The notes under the pieces are model-generated. The model saw nothing but the letters and a program-made list of their open reading frames with translations, was not told where the DNA came from and did not search any database. From Corbicula japonica (taxonomy: Eukaryota; Mollusca; Bivalvia; Venerida; Cyrenidae), in NCBI GenBank assembly GCA_038501625.1, contig JAZAYU010000010.1, forward strand, positions 4,610,912 through 4,674,911: a stretch of 64,000 nt of DNA, given 5' to 3'. Below are positions 12,600-24,250 of the stretch, in pieces. The translations under genes were made by a program, and so were the position numbers. Position 1 is the stretch's first letter. Each line of letters begins with the position of its first letter.

Positions 12600-12960
12600 T
12601 GGTGTACCAAAATCACTGGCATGTTTACACACCATCACCTGAACATGCCAAAATTTTGGCAGACACTGAATCAAAGACCACAAAGTTTCTCTGTAGACCA
12701 TGTTGTACATACATGATGGGTCCCTGTGGTCACTTATTAAATCCTTTATTTAGTGGGTTATTTTATAACCTTGTTCAGTTTTTTAAATAAAAACAATGTT
12801 GTTACAGTTTTCACAGTTTATAACCTCAATCTACTTCATGGACACATCTTTTTACCACATGGACAGCCCATGTAAATCCAGATCAAATGGCAGAGATGTA
12901 GATTCAGATCAGCTGGGCCATCTTTGTGGTCTTTAAAATGTAATGACACTCTGGTTTTAT
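12600..12960. repeat. Cluster of short inverted repeats
   Basis: A hairpin at about 12608-12660 pairs a CCAAAAT...GGCATGTT arm with AACATGCC...ATTTTGG around a loop of about 11 nt. GACCACAAAG at 12677 is matched by its reverse complement CTTTGTGGTC near 12924, and TTACCACATGGACA near 12852 is matched by TGTCCATGTGATAA near 13624. This looks like a decayed foldback rather than coding DNA. Confidence 0.4.
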
Positions 12961-13198
12961 GCTAATCTTGTGTAGGAATTAAAGACGGCGTGAAATCTTT
13001 CATCATTACCATCTTCCTTTTATGTGATTTTTATAAAAAAAAGACCCTACATGTAATAAATAAATTATGGCAACAGTATGAATTGTTCACCGTTAACTGC
13101 AACAGCAATTTATGTACATCTTCATTAGCCACAAAAGGTAATGTGTAACTGACTTACTAGTTATCAGAGATGATTTAAAATAAAATATTTATTTTCAG

Positions 13199-14038
13199 AG
13201 ATGTATATCATTAAGCTTATGAAGGCTATAGAGTTGGTACTTATGCAGAATTGCTAGACAGCTATGGCACAGAATATGAACATTACCATAGTAAACAGAT
13301 ACAAGGTTTGCAGAAATTTTCTTTATTTTCATGTATTAGAGCTGCATTAATGTATAATACTAATACAGAGACATCACACTGAATCTACCAGTGCATGAAT
13401 ATAAGTTATTACGTTGGTTTCTTTTGACATTTTAATTCATGAATACACCCTTTATCACATTAGTGACCAGTGAATATCCAGTTCAGCATGCTTATCTGTG
13501 CAGTTTAATCAGGATCTATACTGCTAACGTTTAGATGTATGAGGTTATTTATGACCAAGAGGCAAACAGTTTAGATCCAGATCAGACCCCAAATATGTTC
13601 AGCTGATGTGGAACTATACAGTTGTCCATGTGATAAAAAGTCTCCATAGAGTCAAGAGTCAGGATACATGAAGTAATTATCAGAGCATAAAAATCAATGT
13701 CTTGGACAAATTTTATTTTTAAGTGTCTAAATATTTTAAATCAATTTTGACTGTCAACAAATAAATTTATAAAATTATTCTTAAAAGTAAATTAATTGGC
13801 TGTTGAATTTAATATTTCAGGAAAACAACTTTACATGGAATGCTGTGGGGAGATCAGTTTAACAGTTATAGACAGTAGAGGGAGCATACAGCCTTCATAT
13901 ATATTTCTTCCACCACTAATTCCTGCAATAGAAGGTGCTGCTTGGGAAATTTATGTCAATGGACAAGAAAAAGAATTGTCTATACAATTATACTGTATGA
14001 TTGTGATATCAAATAATACAAAAAACGTTTTACTGTAG
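13199..14038 (+). pseudogene. Two-exon gene or gene relic, product not recognised
   Basis: Exon 1 (13199-13305) follows a TATTTTCAG acceptor and ends CAAG before GTTTGC. Exon 2 (13821-14038) follows AATATTTCAG and ends at TAG. Exon 1 ends in phase 1 and exon 2 starts in the matching phase: G plus GA gives Gly and the frame runs on for 72 codons, with no stop before the terminal one. Exon 1 in this frame includes YEGYRVGTYAELLDSYG, with normal-looking composition. Exon 2 includes KQLYMECCGEISLTVIDSRG and later AAWEIYVNGQEKELSIQLY. An in-frame TAA at 13212-13214 near the start of exon 1 points to a pseudogene, a different true acceptor, or an error. The donor GTTTGC is weak. An AATAAA lies about 155 bp past the stop. 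I do not recognise the family. Confidence 0.42.
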
Positions 14039-15479
14039 ACTTCATTGACGAACAGTAACTGAACAACACCATCAGTATAATTTGTTATGAATATAATTTG
14101 CTGTTTAATGGAACCATAGAAAATAGGAATAGGCTCCTTCAGCATTTGCTTTTCTGTTCATGGACTCATTTGAATGTTTCATTCTATTCGGATAATAAAT
14201 TGCTCTACTGTTACTCACAGTATTATCTTAAGTCCTCAGACCCAAAAGTATGTTTGTTGATTTCAAGCTTGAATATTCAAAGAATATGACACGCTTTGCT
14301 ACTTTCTCTGTCATTGGCGTCACCATATTAGGTGATGTGGAATGATGTTTTACAATCTACCTTGTTAACCAGATTTTTATGAGTCTATATTTCTAATACC
14401 ATCAGTCGGCCTTGTATTTTGATCATATTTTGGTGATGTTTAACTAAGAGTTTACAGGCAAACTGGTGTATTTAACTTCTCACCGGATTCTTTTAACCTT
14501 CACAGAAGAATTCACCTCATAAAGATATAGTGTTGAATCTAAAAACCTTGACAAGTTTTGGTTAAAAAGCAGAACAAAAACTGATGACTTGTTTCTTTGT
14601 TTTACTGTTAAACATACGATATCCATCACTTTTGATTCGTCGATTCCGAGAGAGGCAGTGCCTTAGTTCATATTACGTAATTTATAAATATCTGTATTTT
14701 ATTTAAAAACCAATGAATTGTAGACAAAATGTAATTGAGATAAACTAAATGTAACTTAATAACATGTGGTTTGAACAACTTGTCAGGTTTGTGTATTCTG
14801 GATCCTGGCTTAAACGGTAAGTTCCATCGACATTCGCCGGGCGATTAACAATCGGGTTCATTTATTGTGGTAAGTTTTTAATTAATCTTATGGCCAACAT
14901 TATGTTCTATTTTTATATGCAATATTTGGCTTTATGCGCTGATTGTGTAACATGTTTACTACTTAAAGTTTGCTTACTGCCGAGTAAACCACAAATCCTT
15001 ATGAAGTCTATAGTATTTGCAATTACATTAGAACTCTTTTAGTGATGCATCCTGAAGGTCATCATTAACACATAGCCATGAACGATAGTGGGGCAAACGA
15101 GGTGACCCTGTCTGTTTTACTGTGTTTATTTTACGCTGGTTACATGCACCCGACATTTGTAGATAGCAAATTGTTACTTTCATTTCAAAGACTAAATGTT
15201 TTTGACTGAATTAATGGCAAATGCGAATGTCATAAGACATTTATCGGATGCGGACATCGTTAGTTTTATAATTTTGTTTTTGTTTGGCAAGCATTGATTT
15301 TTTCACATCCCCAATGATACATTCAAATTCAAACTAAACCCCGTAAACACATTACACTTGTTAAAATATTTGTCTATGTTGTTTGATCAGTCATTTAACA
15401 TTTGACTAAAAAGAAATAAAACTAAAAACTAGCAAAGACCAGAAGATATTTACAAAAAATAATGTTCTTGGTGCTTTAG
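14039..15479. other. No gene recognised
   Basis: Sequence after the candidate gene. An AATAAA near 14195 could be its poly(A) signal. The rest holds no supported exon, TIR pair or tandem repeat. Confidence 0.4.
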
Positions 15480-15850
15480 AAAACTTTAATTAGTTTATCT
15501 ACGTGCTTCTTTTCGTTATATGCATATTTACGGTTTTATTAAAACAATCAATTCACGTTGTCTCCATAAACCAAATCGAAAACAGGGCAGCTTGCAAAAA
15601 AAAACGAGATCTGCAAGAAATATGTCGTTTGGTTTTATTAAGCAGCACTGGCTCTATAACGGAAATTGGAGAATAATCCTTTCTAAATAAAAAACGACAC
15701 AATCAGCTTTGCTATTTACTGTTTAGTCAAATGCAATCTAATAGCGTATCAATATCCTTTCTACGTCTTTCGACGTTATGCAACAAGTGGATAAATTCTA
15801 ACCTAACGATGTCGGAACTACCTCGCATAATGTATAATTATACCTCTTGT
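15480..15850 (+). repeat. Dispersed repeat family R, copy 1
   Basis: Shares blocks in order with 21190-21606: TTATATGCAT, a TTGTCTCCA box, GCAGCTTGCAAA, a GAGAT-TGCA box, an ACAATCA-CTTT box, AATATCC and a final CGGAAC-ACCTCGCA box. The overlapping 107-codon open frame (15731-16054) is AT-driven and not preserved in copy 2, so I do not treat it as a gene. Confidence 0.45.
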
Positions 15851-17399
15851 TTTTGTACGCTTAGTTATAATATCTTTATCAGTATAAATTGGAAAACAAA
15901 AACATACAGATTCCTGCTATGTTCTATTCGCAACCCAGTAGTGATTGAAAATTTATTCAATGAAGCAATCAATATAAAATATTTAAAATGTGTCATCACC
16001 AGAGTCCTTTATGTAATTGTTGCTTACCGCATTACTCAATGGTCTATGAAATAAAAGTGATATTAAGCATGACCAACACATATTCGTTTGCAATTATTTA
16101 AACGCATTTGATTTGAGGGCTCATTTGCAAGAACTGGTCTGTAAAGGAAATTAACCCACATAATTATCAAATGCCTTTTATAAATCATATAAATGAGGTA
16201 CTGTCAAACCGCTATACTGCAATCAGTATTACTTCATTCTTTAAAAAACTATATAAGGAAACTCGCCAAGATAAATTACCAATAATCCCTATCACATTTA
16301 CAGGATTTCCTCTCTTTATCGTCATACACATTTCAGGATTGTCTAACCGAGATTTGTATGATTGTTTTCAGTTATATATTTCTTCTCCCTTTCAGTTAAT
16401 ATGATTAATACGAAAATATTAATTTGACAAACGTGCTCTGGATGCGGGAAGACATGTCCATACAACACTCATTTAACAAAAACGTCTCAAATAACAATAT
16501 CTTTTGAAATTCTATAATCTTATTTATGTTTTTATGTTTTTCTTGTTTTGTCTGATTGTTAAGCTCCATAATACAAGACTTAGTCCAGTTTGTCAACAAA
16601 TTCCGGTTGATAGTTTTATCGGTTGTGGTAAAATATATTTAAAGCTATACTATGAATTGTGTTGTTTTTTGTGTTGAAGTATGCAAGACGTCTTACTTAA
16701 ACTATGTTGCATTTTTTACTTTCACAAATGTAACAATTATTAAAAGACACACTTCAACCAATTCCGGGCAATTCAACAATCTGAATATAAATCGAGGGAC
16801 ATCTCTCAATGTGTTTTGACTATCAAACTTGATAGCTGTGTAATGGTTTTGACACACCGAATACATTTCCACATGTTTTCTGTCTTAGGGTTCAAAATAA
16901 TTAAAAAAATAATGCTTAATAATTAAGTAACATAAAAATGCATTAAGTTAGTTATCCTTATTTAAGAGTATTTACAAAAGCAGTACAACACTCATGACCT
17001 CACAAGTTCCATTGCAAACATGTATGAGCTGAAAGTCAACCGAGGCAAAATAATTGGATTAATGTGGTGCTTGATTTTAAAATTATCGCAAATCCATGAA
17101 GGTAAAAAATGCAAAAATCAAATAAAAGGTTGTGCCGTGAGTGTTCATGGCAACTTTGTTTCTGTTTGTAAAATATGGTAAAAGATATGAATCATAGTTA
17201 AATATTGAGAGATTAATTTTACTTAAATGGATGTCAGATCAAATCTATGTTACACATTCTAAAGGACAAATATACCATGCATAAGCCAACTAGAACAGCA
17301 CTTGTTTCGCCAAATATAATTAAACCCTAGACTTCAGAAGCAATCCTAAGATATGTCCTCTAACGACCTTTAATACTCTCAGTACGGCAATAACTCCTT
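15851..17399. other. No gene recognised
   Basis: AT-rich sequence with no repeat partner that I could find in the window and no exon with paired splice signals. Confidence 0.4.
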
Positions 17400-17860
17400 C
17401 TTATGTCAATAGTACGATACACACCTTTGGGAGACCACTTATAACGATACACACCTTTGGGAGACCACTTATAACGATACACACCTTTGGGAGACCACTT
17501 ATAACGATACACACATTTGGGAGACCACTTATAACGATACACACCTTTGGGAGACCAAATGATGAACAGCTTTTTTTTCAAATTCACAACAGTTTCTACA
17601 ATATAAAGCTATATTTTCAAGACGAAACGTATTGGTAAAATGCTGATTCTTCAGATATATTTATTAACAATACCGATTCTTTCTGCTTCATAAAGTAATA
17701 TCCGCAACCATTAGTGAATCTTTCGGGATATTGAATAAAAAGGTACCGGGATAGTCTGAATGAATATCCATATTTGTCAAATGAAGTGAGTCAATTAATA
17801 GTTTTACAAACTTTATGACTTGATGAATAGTGAATGGTTTGTAATAAATTGTGCTAATAA
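17400..17860 (+). repeat. Dispersed repeat family D, copy 2, with internal minisatellite
   Basis: From about 17540 this follows copies 1 and 3 of family D (AATATAAAGC, AAAATGCTGATTC, GGTACCGGGATAGTCTGA, ATCCATATTTGTCAAATGA). Its left part is replaced by a 30-bp tandem array, described separately. The sequence left of the array does not match the left ends of copies 1 and 3, so this copy is truncated or rearranged at the array. Confidence 0.65.
17414..17561 (+). repeat. 30-bp tandem minisatellite, five units
   Basis: Units start at 17414, 17444, 17474, 17504 and 17534, each beginning ACGATACACACCTTTGGGAG and continuing ACCACTTATA; the fourth has one C-to-A change and the last is cut short by the family D sequence. 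Because 30 is a multiple of three, the minus strand reads as a repeating YRYKWSPKGV decapeptide, which I consider a by-product. Confidence 0.9.
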
Positions 17861-18684
17861 ATGGGAAAATTTATGACATCTCGTTAATGAACTGTCAGTT
17901 GTTGACGTCTTAACATCATGTTATCGTGATATATTTTTAAAAAGTCACAACCCGTCTAGACTTAATAAAATGTTCATATCAGAAATACAAGTCACACTTA
18001 AAAACTTTTCTGTTTAGTTAATAAAAGCAATATAGTTTTTAATAACATGAACATATATAAATATAAGCTCGTCCAAAGCCAGTCAGCATTATGCTCTTTT
18101 AATTGCCCTGCAGAAAAAGAGGTAAAGGGAATTAAACTATTAAGCCTTTGTTATTCTCGTAATTGACACTGCAAAGCTAGGCTCTGTCGCCGTACGGGTT
18201 CGCACCCCTGTAAGGGCAGTATCATTAACTGAAATTCACAGTTACAGTATCTTTATTTGTATTTTCTATAAATCACTTAAAAAGGAATGATCCGATGAAG
18301 TTTTTGTTTAGGAAAGCAAAACCAAATAGATATATGGGAATGTCTAGAAAAGTAAGAAATGTTTGGTTAATTTTAACTCAACGTTAACCGTTTTAATATT
18401 TCATTTTATTAAGTCCACCTTGTGTGTTTGTTATTTATTTTTATTTAGTGGAACTACAACTTGCAATCGATTTCGCATACAAGTAAAAAGACTGCAAAAT
18501 ATATGTTTAAAAAAACACCATAAAATGCCGACTCTCCTTACTCTGATTAAAAAAATGATTCCCCTTTTCTTATTTATCTCAAATATTCTCCAATGCTAAG
18601 AGTTTTCAACATTTTGCGGAATGTGTCTTCCAACTGTCATAATGAAAAACGATAAAAGAAAACTAGTCCGTGATGACTAGATGT
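17861..18684. other. No gene recognised
   Basis: Contains a short T-arm-like hairpin near 18195-18215 that fails as a tRNA. Nothing else stands out. Confidence 0.4.
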
Positions 18685-19060
18685 CTTTAGTGCAAACATA
18701 TTTATAATAGATTTTTCATAAATATCAAATCAGACAAAATTTATGATACATTATTATCGCTTATAACGATACAGACCCTAGGGAAACTAAATAATAAACT
18801 CCTATCAAATTCACAGCGATTCCCTACAATATAAAGCCATATTTGCAAGACCTAAAGTATTTGTCAAATGCAGGTATATGTATTGACAGTGCACATTCAT
18901 TTTCTCTGCTTCATAAATTATTATCCGCATCCATTACTGAATCTTTCAGGATATTTCATATTAAGATACTGGAATAGTCTGAATAAATATCCATATTTGT
19001 CGAGTGCGCTGCGTTAATTTTTTTTCAAAGTTGATGACTTGATGAATAGTGAACGCTGGG
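18685..19060 (+). repeat. Dispersed repeat family D, copy 3
   Basis: Starts TTTAGTGCAAACATATTTAT like copy 1, contains one unit of the ACGATACAGACCCTAGGGA box, then ATATAAAGCCATATTT, a TACTGGAATAGTCTGA box and ATCCATATTTGTCGAGTG, ending GACTTGATGAATAGTGAA as in copy 2. Confidence 0.65.
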
Positions 19061-20076
19061 AACTATTTTCTTTAAACTTATTTTGATTCGTAGGTCGCGA
19101 CAAGGAGGATTTGTCCTCTATTTATATAGATGTTAACAGGCGAACCTTAAACCTACCTCTTACCTTATCCCCAACCCTTACCTGAACGAGTAAACTAATT
19201 GGTGGAATCCAATCATTTATTTTTACTACGATTGCAACTCAAGTCACATTTTATTTCAACCACCCCACAGTTCAAAATTGTAAAGAAACAAGTTTCCGCC
19301 TTATAACATAGTAGATCATCGGTGACAAATGATGAGTAATAAAACTGCCGGTTCCTAGTAAATAATTCATTAAGTTCGCTTTGTTGATGTTTGTGTGTGA
19401 CGTATTTTTTTTAAATTATCATTATAAGAAACGTAAGATTTGGTTTCTCTCTTCCTGCTGTCTGTTTGGGAACAACTCTCAAATAGTCTGAATCAGCTTA
19501 GGTCACTCTCTTTTTTGAAAGCTCAACTGAAACAAATAAAAATAACTTTAACTTACTAGTTCCATTCTGGCTTATACCTTTTATGATGATCTATCTATTC
19601 ACAGGATCTAGTTATCTCCATATTTATGTGTCTAGAAGAACTATCTTCAACAACGATCTCGACATCGGCGATCAGGCCAAAACGTTAAATCACTAACGTT
19701 ATATCATTTGTCCAAAGTACACTTTGAGAAAGAAAAAGCTTACAATCGTCAATTTATTACTAATCTAATCTATAATTTTGATACAATTAGGTCATTTTGT
19801 CAAAATAAGCAAAGTCGTCTGCTTTACTTTTTAATGTCGGGGAATAACGTCAATTTCATTAAGACATTTTTCCAGTGAAATAAAGTTAGCCTAAGAATAT
19901 GAAATTGTACTCATAAGGTCAGTATTTTATTGTCTATCAAAACAAATTACCCCATTTTTTTCTAGATTACTAAATCAAATTGTCCTCCATATTGCCATAT
20001 CTCATCTTATGCGAGAAATGTTATGTTTAGGATGCTAATCCTGTCAACATGGTTCCATGTGAAAAAAAACAACATA
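19061..20076. other. No gene recognised
   Basis: No supported exon or transposon end. A GGCCAAAACGTTAAATCACT near 19675 resembles sequence found beside retroelement ends elsewhere but has no partner here. Confidence 0.4.
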
Positions 20077-20478
20077 TAGAGGATATTTGTTTTTACAAGT
20101 GTAAGATAAAAGATATATTTCACCGAGTAAGCTCCGGAATTCGTATTTCCACGAGTGGCGAAGCCTCGAGTGAAAATACATAATTCCGGAGTTCACGAGT
20201 GAAATATATATCTATCTTTCAGTGGTAAAACAAATTTTAGTTTTATTTTATGCTTTCAGTGCACAATTTGTGTGAATCTGAGAGAAAAATTGCAAGAAAT
20301 GGCACCAAAACCGCTTGTTTATGACGTGGTATCTAAATTTGAACCCGTTTTCTAAACGTTCTCATTCGGTATGTTATGTGCGTTAGGGTACCAACGTGAA
20401 AAAAAGCAGTGAAGTTAAAACTTATATTCCACTATATGAAAACAAATTCTATAATTCACAGAAAAACATAAAATAAAA
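20077..20478 (+). mobile_element. Palindrome-headed element F2, copy 1
   Basis: Begins TAGAGGATATTTG like copy 2 (46957). The head is a hairpin of about 148 bp (20088-20235) whose arms carry TATTTCACCGAG and CTCCGGAATTCGTATTT and meet at CACGAGTGGCGAAGCCTCGAG. The tail (about 240 bp) includes TTATGCTTTCAGTGCACAAT, CCAAAACCGCTTGTTT and TTCTCATTCGGTATGTTATG, all shared with copy 2. No open frame of interest; it is non-autonomous. Confidence 0.75.
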
Positions 20479-21189
20479 TCATTATTTTTGTTCTTCGACG
20501 GCTTTTATTTCACTTATATTCGTAGCAGATCGGTCGTCAGATTGAAAACCCACAAAACAAAGAATTGCAAGTAAACGTAGTTTAGAAAATTCAAACCAAG
20601 AATTAAAGAACTAACTCAAAGGCGTTTTATAGAAAACCATGACATGCCGTTTCCATGTATAAATGTGCATTGAATATAAAATTTACATGCCAACTCAGAA
20701 ATTGGTTCATATACATGTACGACTTTAAAGTTTTAACTCTAATATTGGTATTGAAAATCCCTTAGTTTTATATCGTTATCTGAAATTATATTGATGTTTA
20801 TTATGACGTAAATTAATGCTTTACAATAGTCTTACTAAACTGGAATTAATTTAACAATGCAACATGTACAGTGCACGTGTTTGTGAACACTGAACATTTT
20901 AGGCCAAGTGTAAGTTTGGCTGAAACTTTAAGTTGCAAAACATGTTTGCCACCGACGGATTCAAGGTGATGAACCCTATAGTTTTTTTATTCCGTTTAAT
21001 TATTGCGGTATTTATTTTTGAAACTGATCGAATGACAAGAATACGTTATCCCATTTCCTCAAATATGTGGTTTTGTTGGCTTGCTGGCTTGCTGGCTTGC
21101 TTGAAGTGCTTCCTTATTTTAGTTTTAACTAATTTATTTACCATAGATTGTGAAACAAGCTATTCCATCTTGTATTAACCACTCTTGGT
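20479..21189. other. No gene recognised
   Basis: AT-rich; three short GGCTTGCT repeats near 21078-21100. The 81-codon frame at 20933-21178 covers this and has no splice or homology support. Confidence 0.4.
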
Positions 21190-21606
21190 GCCTGCTTAAG
21201 GGTTGAAACCAATTCTCGAAATGTTTCCTTATATGCATTTTGACCTAAATTTCAATTATTGTTGTCTCCAGTACCAGATCAAAACCACAGCAGCTTGCAA
21301 ACAAAACTGAGATTTGCACAATTTCATACTGACAATAATACGGAAGTCGGATTATAGTTTCTGAATAATGGATGATACAATCAACTTTACTATTACAATA
21401 TAGTCTTATATAATATGAAGGCGTAGCAATATCCATTTTATCACGATTTTCAGGCAACATTTCGATAAAATCAAAGTCAAAGAACTAGTATATGGTCGTT
21501 TATTTCTAAAAACAGTGTTCATTGCTCAGACTTTTAATATATGTCTATATGCATATTGATAAAAATAAAATAATAATCGGAACAACCTCGCAGAGTGTAT
21601 ACTATA
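21190..21606 (+). repeat. Dispersed repeat family R, copy 2
   Basis: Aligns by shared blocks with 15480-15850: TTATATGCAT, TTGTCTCCAGTA, GCAGCTTGCAAAC, GATACAATCAACTTT and CGGAACAACCTCGCA. Its right end is cut by the F1 element that starts at 21607. Confidence 0.45.
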
Positions 21607-22242
21607 TAGTTATTTGGTTTCTTGACAGGGAATGTGAGGATATATTGCCGGTCTGGGTGTCATATTACCCGAGCCGCAGGCGAGGGATAATATGACACCC
21701 AGACCGGCAATATATCCTCACATACCCTTTCAAGAAACCAAATAATTGTTTTATTATACTGCAAAGACTTTTTTCAGAAAAAATAGTTAGAAAACATCGA
21801 TTTTTCATTTATTTCGCTTATTTAATGCCGAACGGCTTAATTCCCCGCTGAGAACCTCAATAATTACATGTCTGACGTCATTAATTTACCTGCAGCATGA
21901 CGTCACTTCTATAGAAATTGAATGGACTATCGATTTGATATTTATTTACGAAATCTGAGAATAATCTGATCGTTGTCAACGTTAAAAACATAACACAAAT
22001 ATTTTCTGTAACAGTTTTAGTAATCCCTCAGCATACCGCTTTATAATTTACAAGATCGGCTTCAAATAATGCATTTTTACGGAAATTTAAAACAAAATGG
22101 CGGACGACAACAAAAGGTGAGAGGCCAGAGAGGGAAATTAAGGCACGTGCGTTCATATCTACGGCCGATCCGTAAATACGGATATACATCAACGGCAAAT
22201 TATCCAATCAAATTCAAGCAAATTTCTTTGCAGTATAATAAT
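21607..22242 (+). mobile_element. Palindrome-headed element F1, copy 1
   Basis: The head is a hairpin of about 141 bp (21607-21747): TAGTTATTTGGTTTCTTGA, then GAGGATATATTGCCGGTCTG, reaching a GC-rich centre CCCGAGCCGCAGGCGAGGG and then the near-exact reverse complement. The tail (about 21751-22242) starts ATTATACTGCAAAG and ends with its reverse complement CTTTGCAGTATAAT, so it has its own 14-bp inverted repeat. The tail also has a TGACGTCA-type site and GGCGGACGACAACAAAAGGT. Copy 2 is at 46088-46956. It lacks a transposase and is non-autonomous. It inserted in or beside repeat family R. Confidence 0.8.
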
Positions 22243-22738
22243 AAAACTTCTGTCCAGGCAAATAGTAAATAAGAATCAAGTAACAATCCGATGTTCTCCT
22301 ACCGCCAAGATATGGTATAAAGTCAAATGGCACTTTCCAATTGCGCTCTACCATACACTACAACCGGCGCACGTCGCACTCTGAATGTTACAGATGTTAC
22401 AGATCCCCTGAAAATAGAAATAGAGTATTCCAGATTAATTCATATTTAACAACATGTACTGCTTAAAGCTAATATCTTTAAATACTGATGGATGTACGAT
22501 CTACATAATGATAAAGTTTTAAGATCGAATATATTCTAGCTTTCACAAAATACCAACTTAAATGTCAAAATCTTGTAGAAATAATGGTGTCACGACACTT
22601 TATGAACATGCCAGTTAAAAACTACAGTTTATGTCTAACTTTAGTTACCTCCGACACAGAATACAATCTTTCCTGCTACTGTTAACAATTTATATCGTCA
22701 GTAATTAAAATAATAATAAAGTACAATATTAAAGTAAG
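22243..22738. other. No gene recognised
   Basis: Contains a GGCGCACGTCGCAC patch near 22360 and a short tandem TGTTACAGA. No exon signals paired. Confidence 0.4.
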
Positions 22739-22922
22739 TTCGCTTATTTTATTTACGTTTACTTTATCAAAATATTGATGACAGAAAACCTCTGGTATTT
22801 TTTCTATCTAATTTACAAAATCACAAAATAGATAATTTAGATTGAAAAAAATGTTAGAAATTTTCTGTCAACAATATTTCGATAAAGACCAAAGGCCGAA
22901 ACGTAAATAAAATGAGTGAACT
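22739..22922. repeat. Long imperfect hairpin (F7)
   Basis: The left arm holds ATTTTATTTACGTTT and ATCAAAATATTGATGACAGA; the right arm carries the complements TCTGTCAACAATATTTCGAT and AAACGTAAATAAAATGAG. Arms are about 85 bp with a small centre around AAAATCACAAAA. The right arm alone has an extra AAGACCAAAGGCCG, a phrase reminiscent of the ends of some retroelements. The reverse transcriptase relic 260 bp downstream may be related, which is inference. Confidence 0.6.
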
Positions 22923-23184
22923 CTCTATAATGGTGTGTATTAACACTATCCCTTAGCATTATTTCATATAAATAAACAAAATTGACTTGATTGGTACTTT
23001 TTCTGAGATCATAACGATCTAGGTTTTGTTGAATTTTTTACTTCGTTTTCTGGAAAAGGGGCTTTCTGATTTTTATAATGACTTTCTATTTTTGTGTGAA
23101 ACCTGATTTCTTGAGATTCTCTGACAAGATTATAGAAAACACGATTATTTCTTAATATTACTTTTATTTCTTTCTATTACAGCT

Positions 23185-23650
23185 TTTTACAACACTTTGA
23201 GGTACTTTGATGATTTGTTTAATATAGATAATAACTATTTTTCAACAATGATTAATAAAATTTATCATAAAGACCTACAGCTTAATAATGCGAACACTTC
23301 AGAAAAGCAAGCAAACTTTCTTGTTCTAAATTTGTCCATTGAAAATGGTTACCTCACTATTAAAATATATGATAAAAGAGACGATTTTAATTTTAATGTA
23401 GTATTTTTTCCGTTTATTTGACGGCGATGTTCCTCGTTCAACATCTTACGGAGTTTATTTCTTACAGCTTGTTCGCTTTTATTAGAGCTTGCAATAATGT
23501 TAATGATCTCAATGAACGCAATCTATGCATTTATAATCTTAAGAAGATAAAAAGCAATTATACTTTCTCCCAATTATTCGTAAAAACCTCTGTAAATTTA
23601 AGAAAGGTTACCAACATGATATTCTACGGCGCTCTGCAGGTCTGGTGATA
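23185..23650 (+). pseudogene. Reverse transcriptase fragment, frameshifted
   Basis: The frame leading through 23197-23421 encodes LRYFDDLFNIDN, a reverse-transcriptase catalytic motif of the YxDD type, followed by IYDKRDDFNFNVVFFPFI. After the first frame stops, the reading shifts to DGDVPRSTSYGVYFLQLVRF (about 23421-23480), then shifts again to RACNNVNDLNERN. These blocks in this order are familiar from a widespread family of invertebrate and fish retroelement polymerases with an FPF-DGDVP-SYGVY-QLIRFARAC signature; I recall the pattern but cannot say with certainty which clade (Penelope-like is possible). Only a few hundred bases of the domain remain, with at least two frameshifts and several stops. 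It is dead. Confidence 0.7.
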
Positions 23651-23844
23651 AGCCCATCTACAGTTGATCAGTGTGCTTACCTCTTTGGGTGAACGACGGT
23701 GGCAGGGGTTTAAGAGTTTATAAAGGTTTATGGGGAAATCTTGTCTAAGAACCTAAAAGCTCGATTTGTTTCTTTTATTCCTGCCATCGTGTTCTTGCTG
23801 ATACTACTCCAGGAGCTCTGGTATCGGTAAGATCATTGAGTAAT

Positions 23845-24250
23845 CACCCCTATGGCTTTGCAATGATATTAGCTTCTTATGTTTAATATTGTTTGTGTGC
23901 TTTTGCATGCAACATTGTTGAGCTGATCGGTGGGTAAGAGTTATTTCAACAAGACAACTTATACTTATGTGTTGATATGAGAACCTGTTGGGCAATTGTG
24001 AGGTTGGTGCACCCTAGAATCTGGTTTAAACCCCCTGGTGGCAAATTATTTTGCCACTGAACCTTCCAATGCGGAAACCCCAAGGATTCTCTTTTTTTAT
24101 AATTGTGAATTGTTTGTGGTGTCTTTTTTTTAATTTGACATACTTATAAACACATGCTCTCTTTTCCTCTCTTCTTTTTCGCTGCGTTAAGAGGCTGTGT
24201 TTTGTTAGTGTGACAATTCCTAATAATTATGCATATTTCACTTTTTCAAC
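23845..24250 (+). repeat. Dispersed repeat family S2, fullest copy
   Basis: Begins near TTGCAATGATATTAGCTTCT, then TTTTGCATGCAACATTGT, GAGCTGATCGGTGGGTAAGA, GAGAACCTGTTGGGCA, GAGGTTGGTGCACCCTAGAA, TGGTTTAAACCCCCTGG and ACACATGCTCTCTTTTCC. It ends near TTATGCATATTTCACTTTTT. The 58015-58400 copy follows the same order over the same length, so the family unit is roughly 400 bp. No coding sequence is conserved. Confidence 0.7.

Noticed and set aside
15731..16054. 107-codon plus-strand frame
   Set aside because: It overlaps dispersed repeat family R, and the other copy does not keep the frame.
17360..17587. Minus-strand frame with five YRYKWSPKGV repeats
   Set aside because: The 30-bp DNA repeat keeps any frame open; the sister repeat copies have no such frame.
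18178..18220. GGGTTCGCACCC hairpin resembling a tRNA T arm
   Set aside because: The loop lacks the conserved A, and no acceptor, D or anticodon arms can be formed around it.
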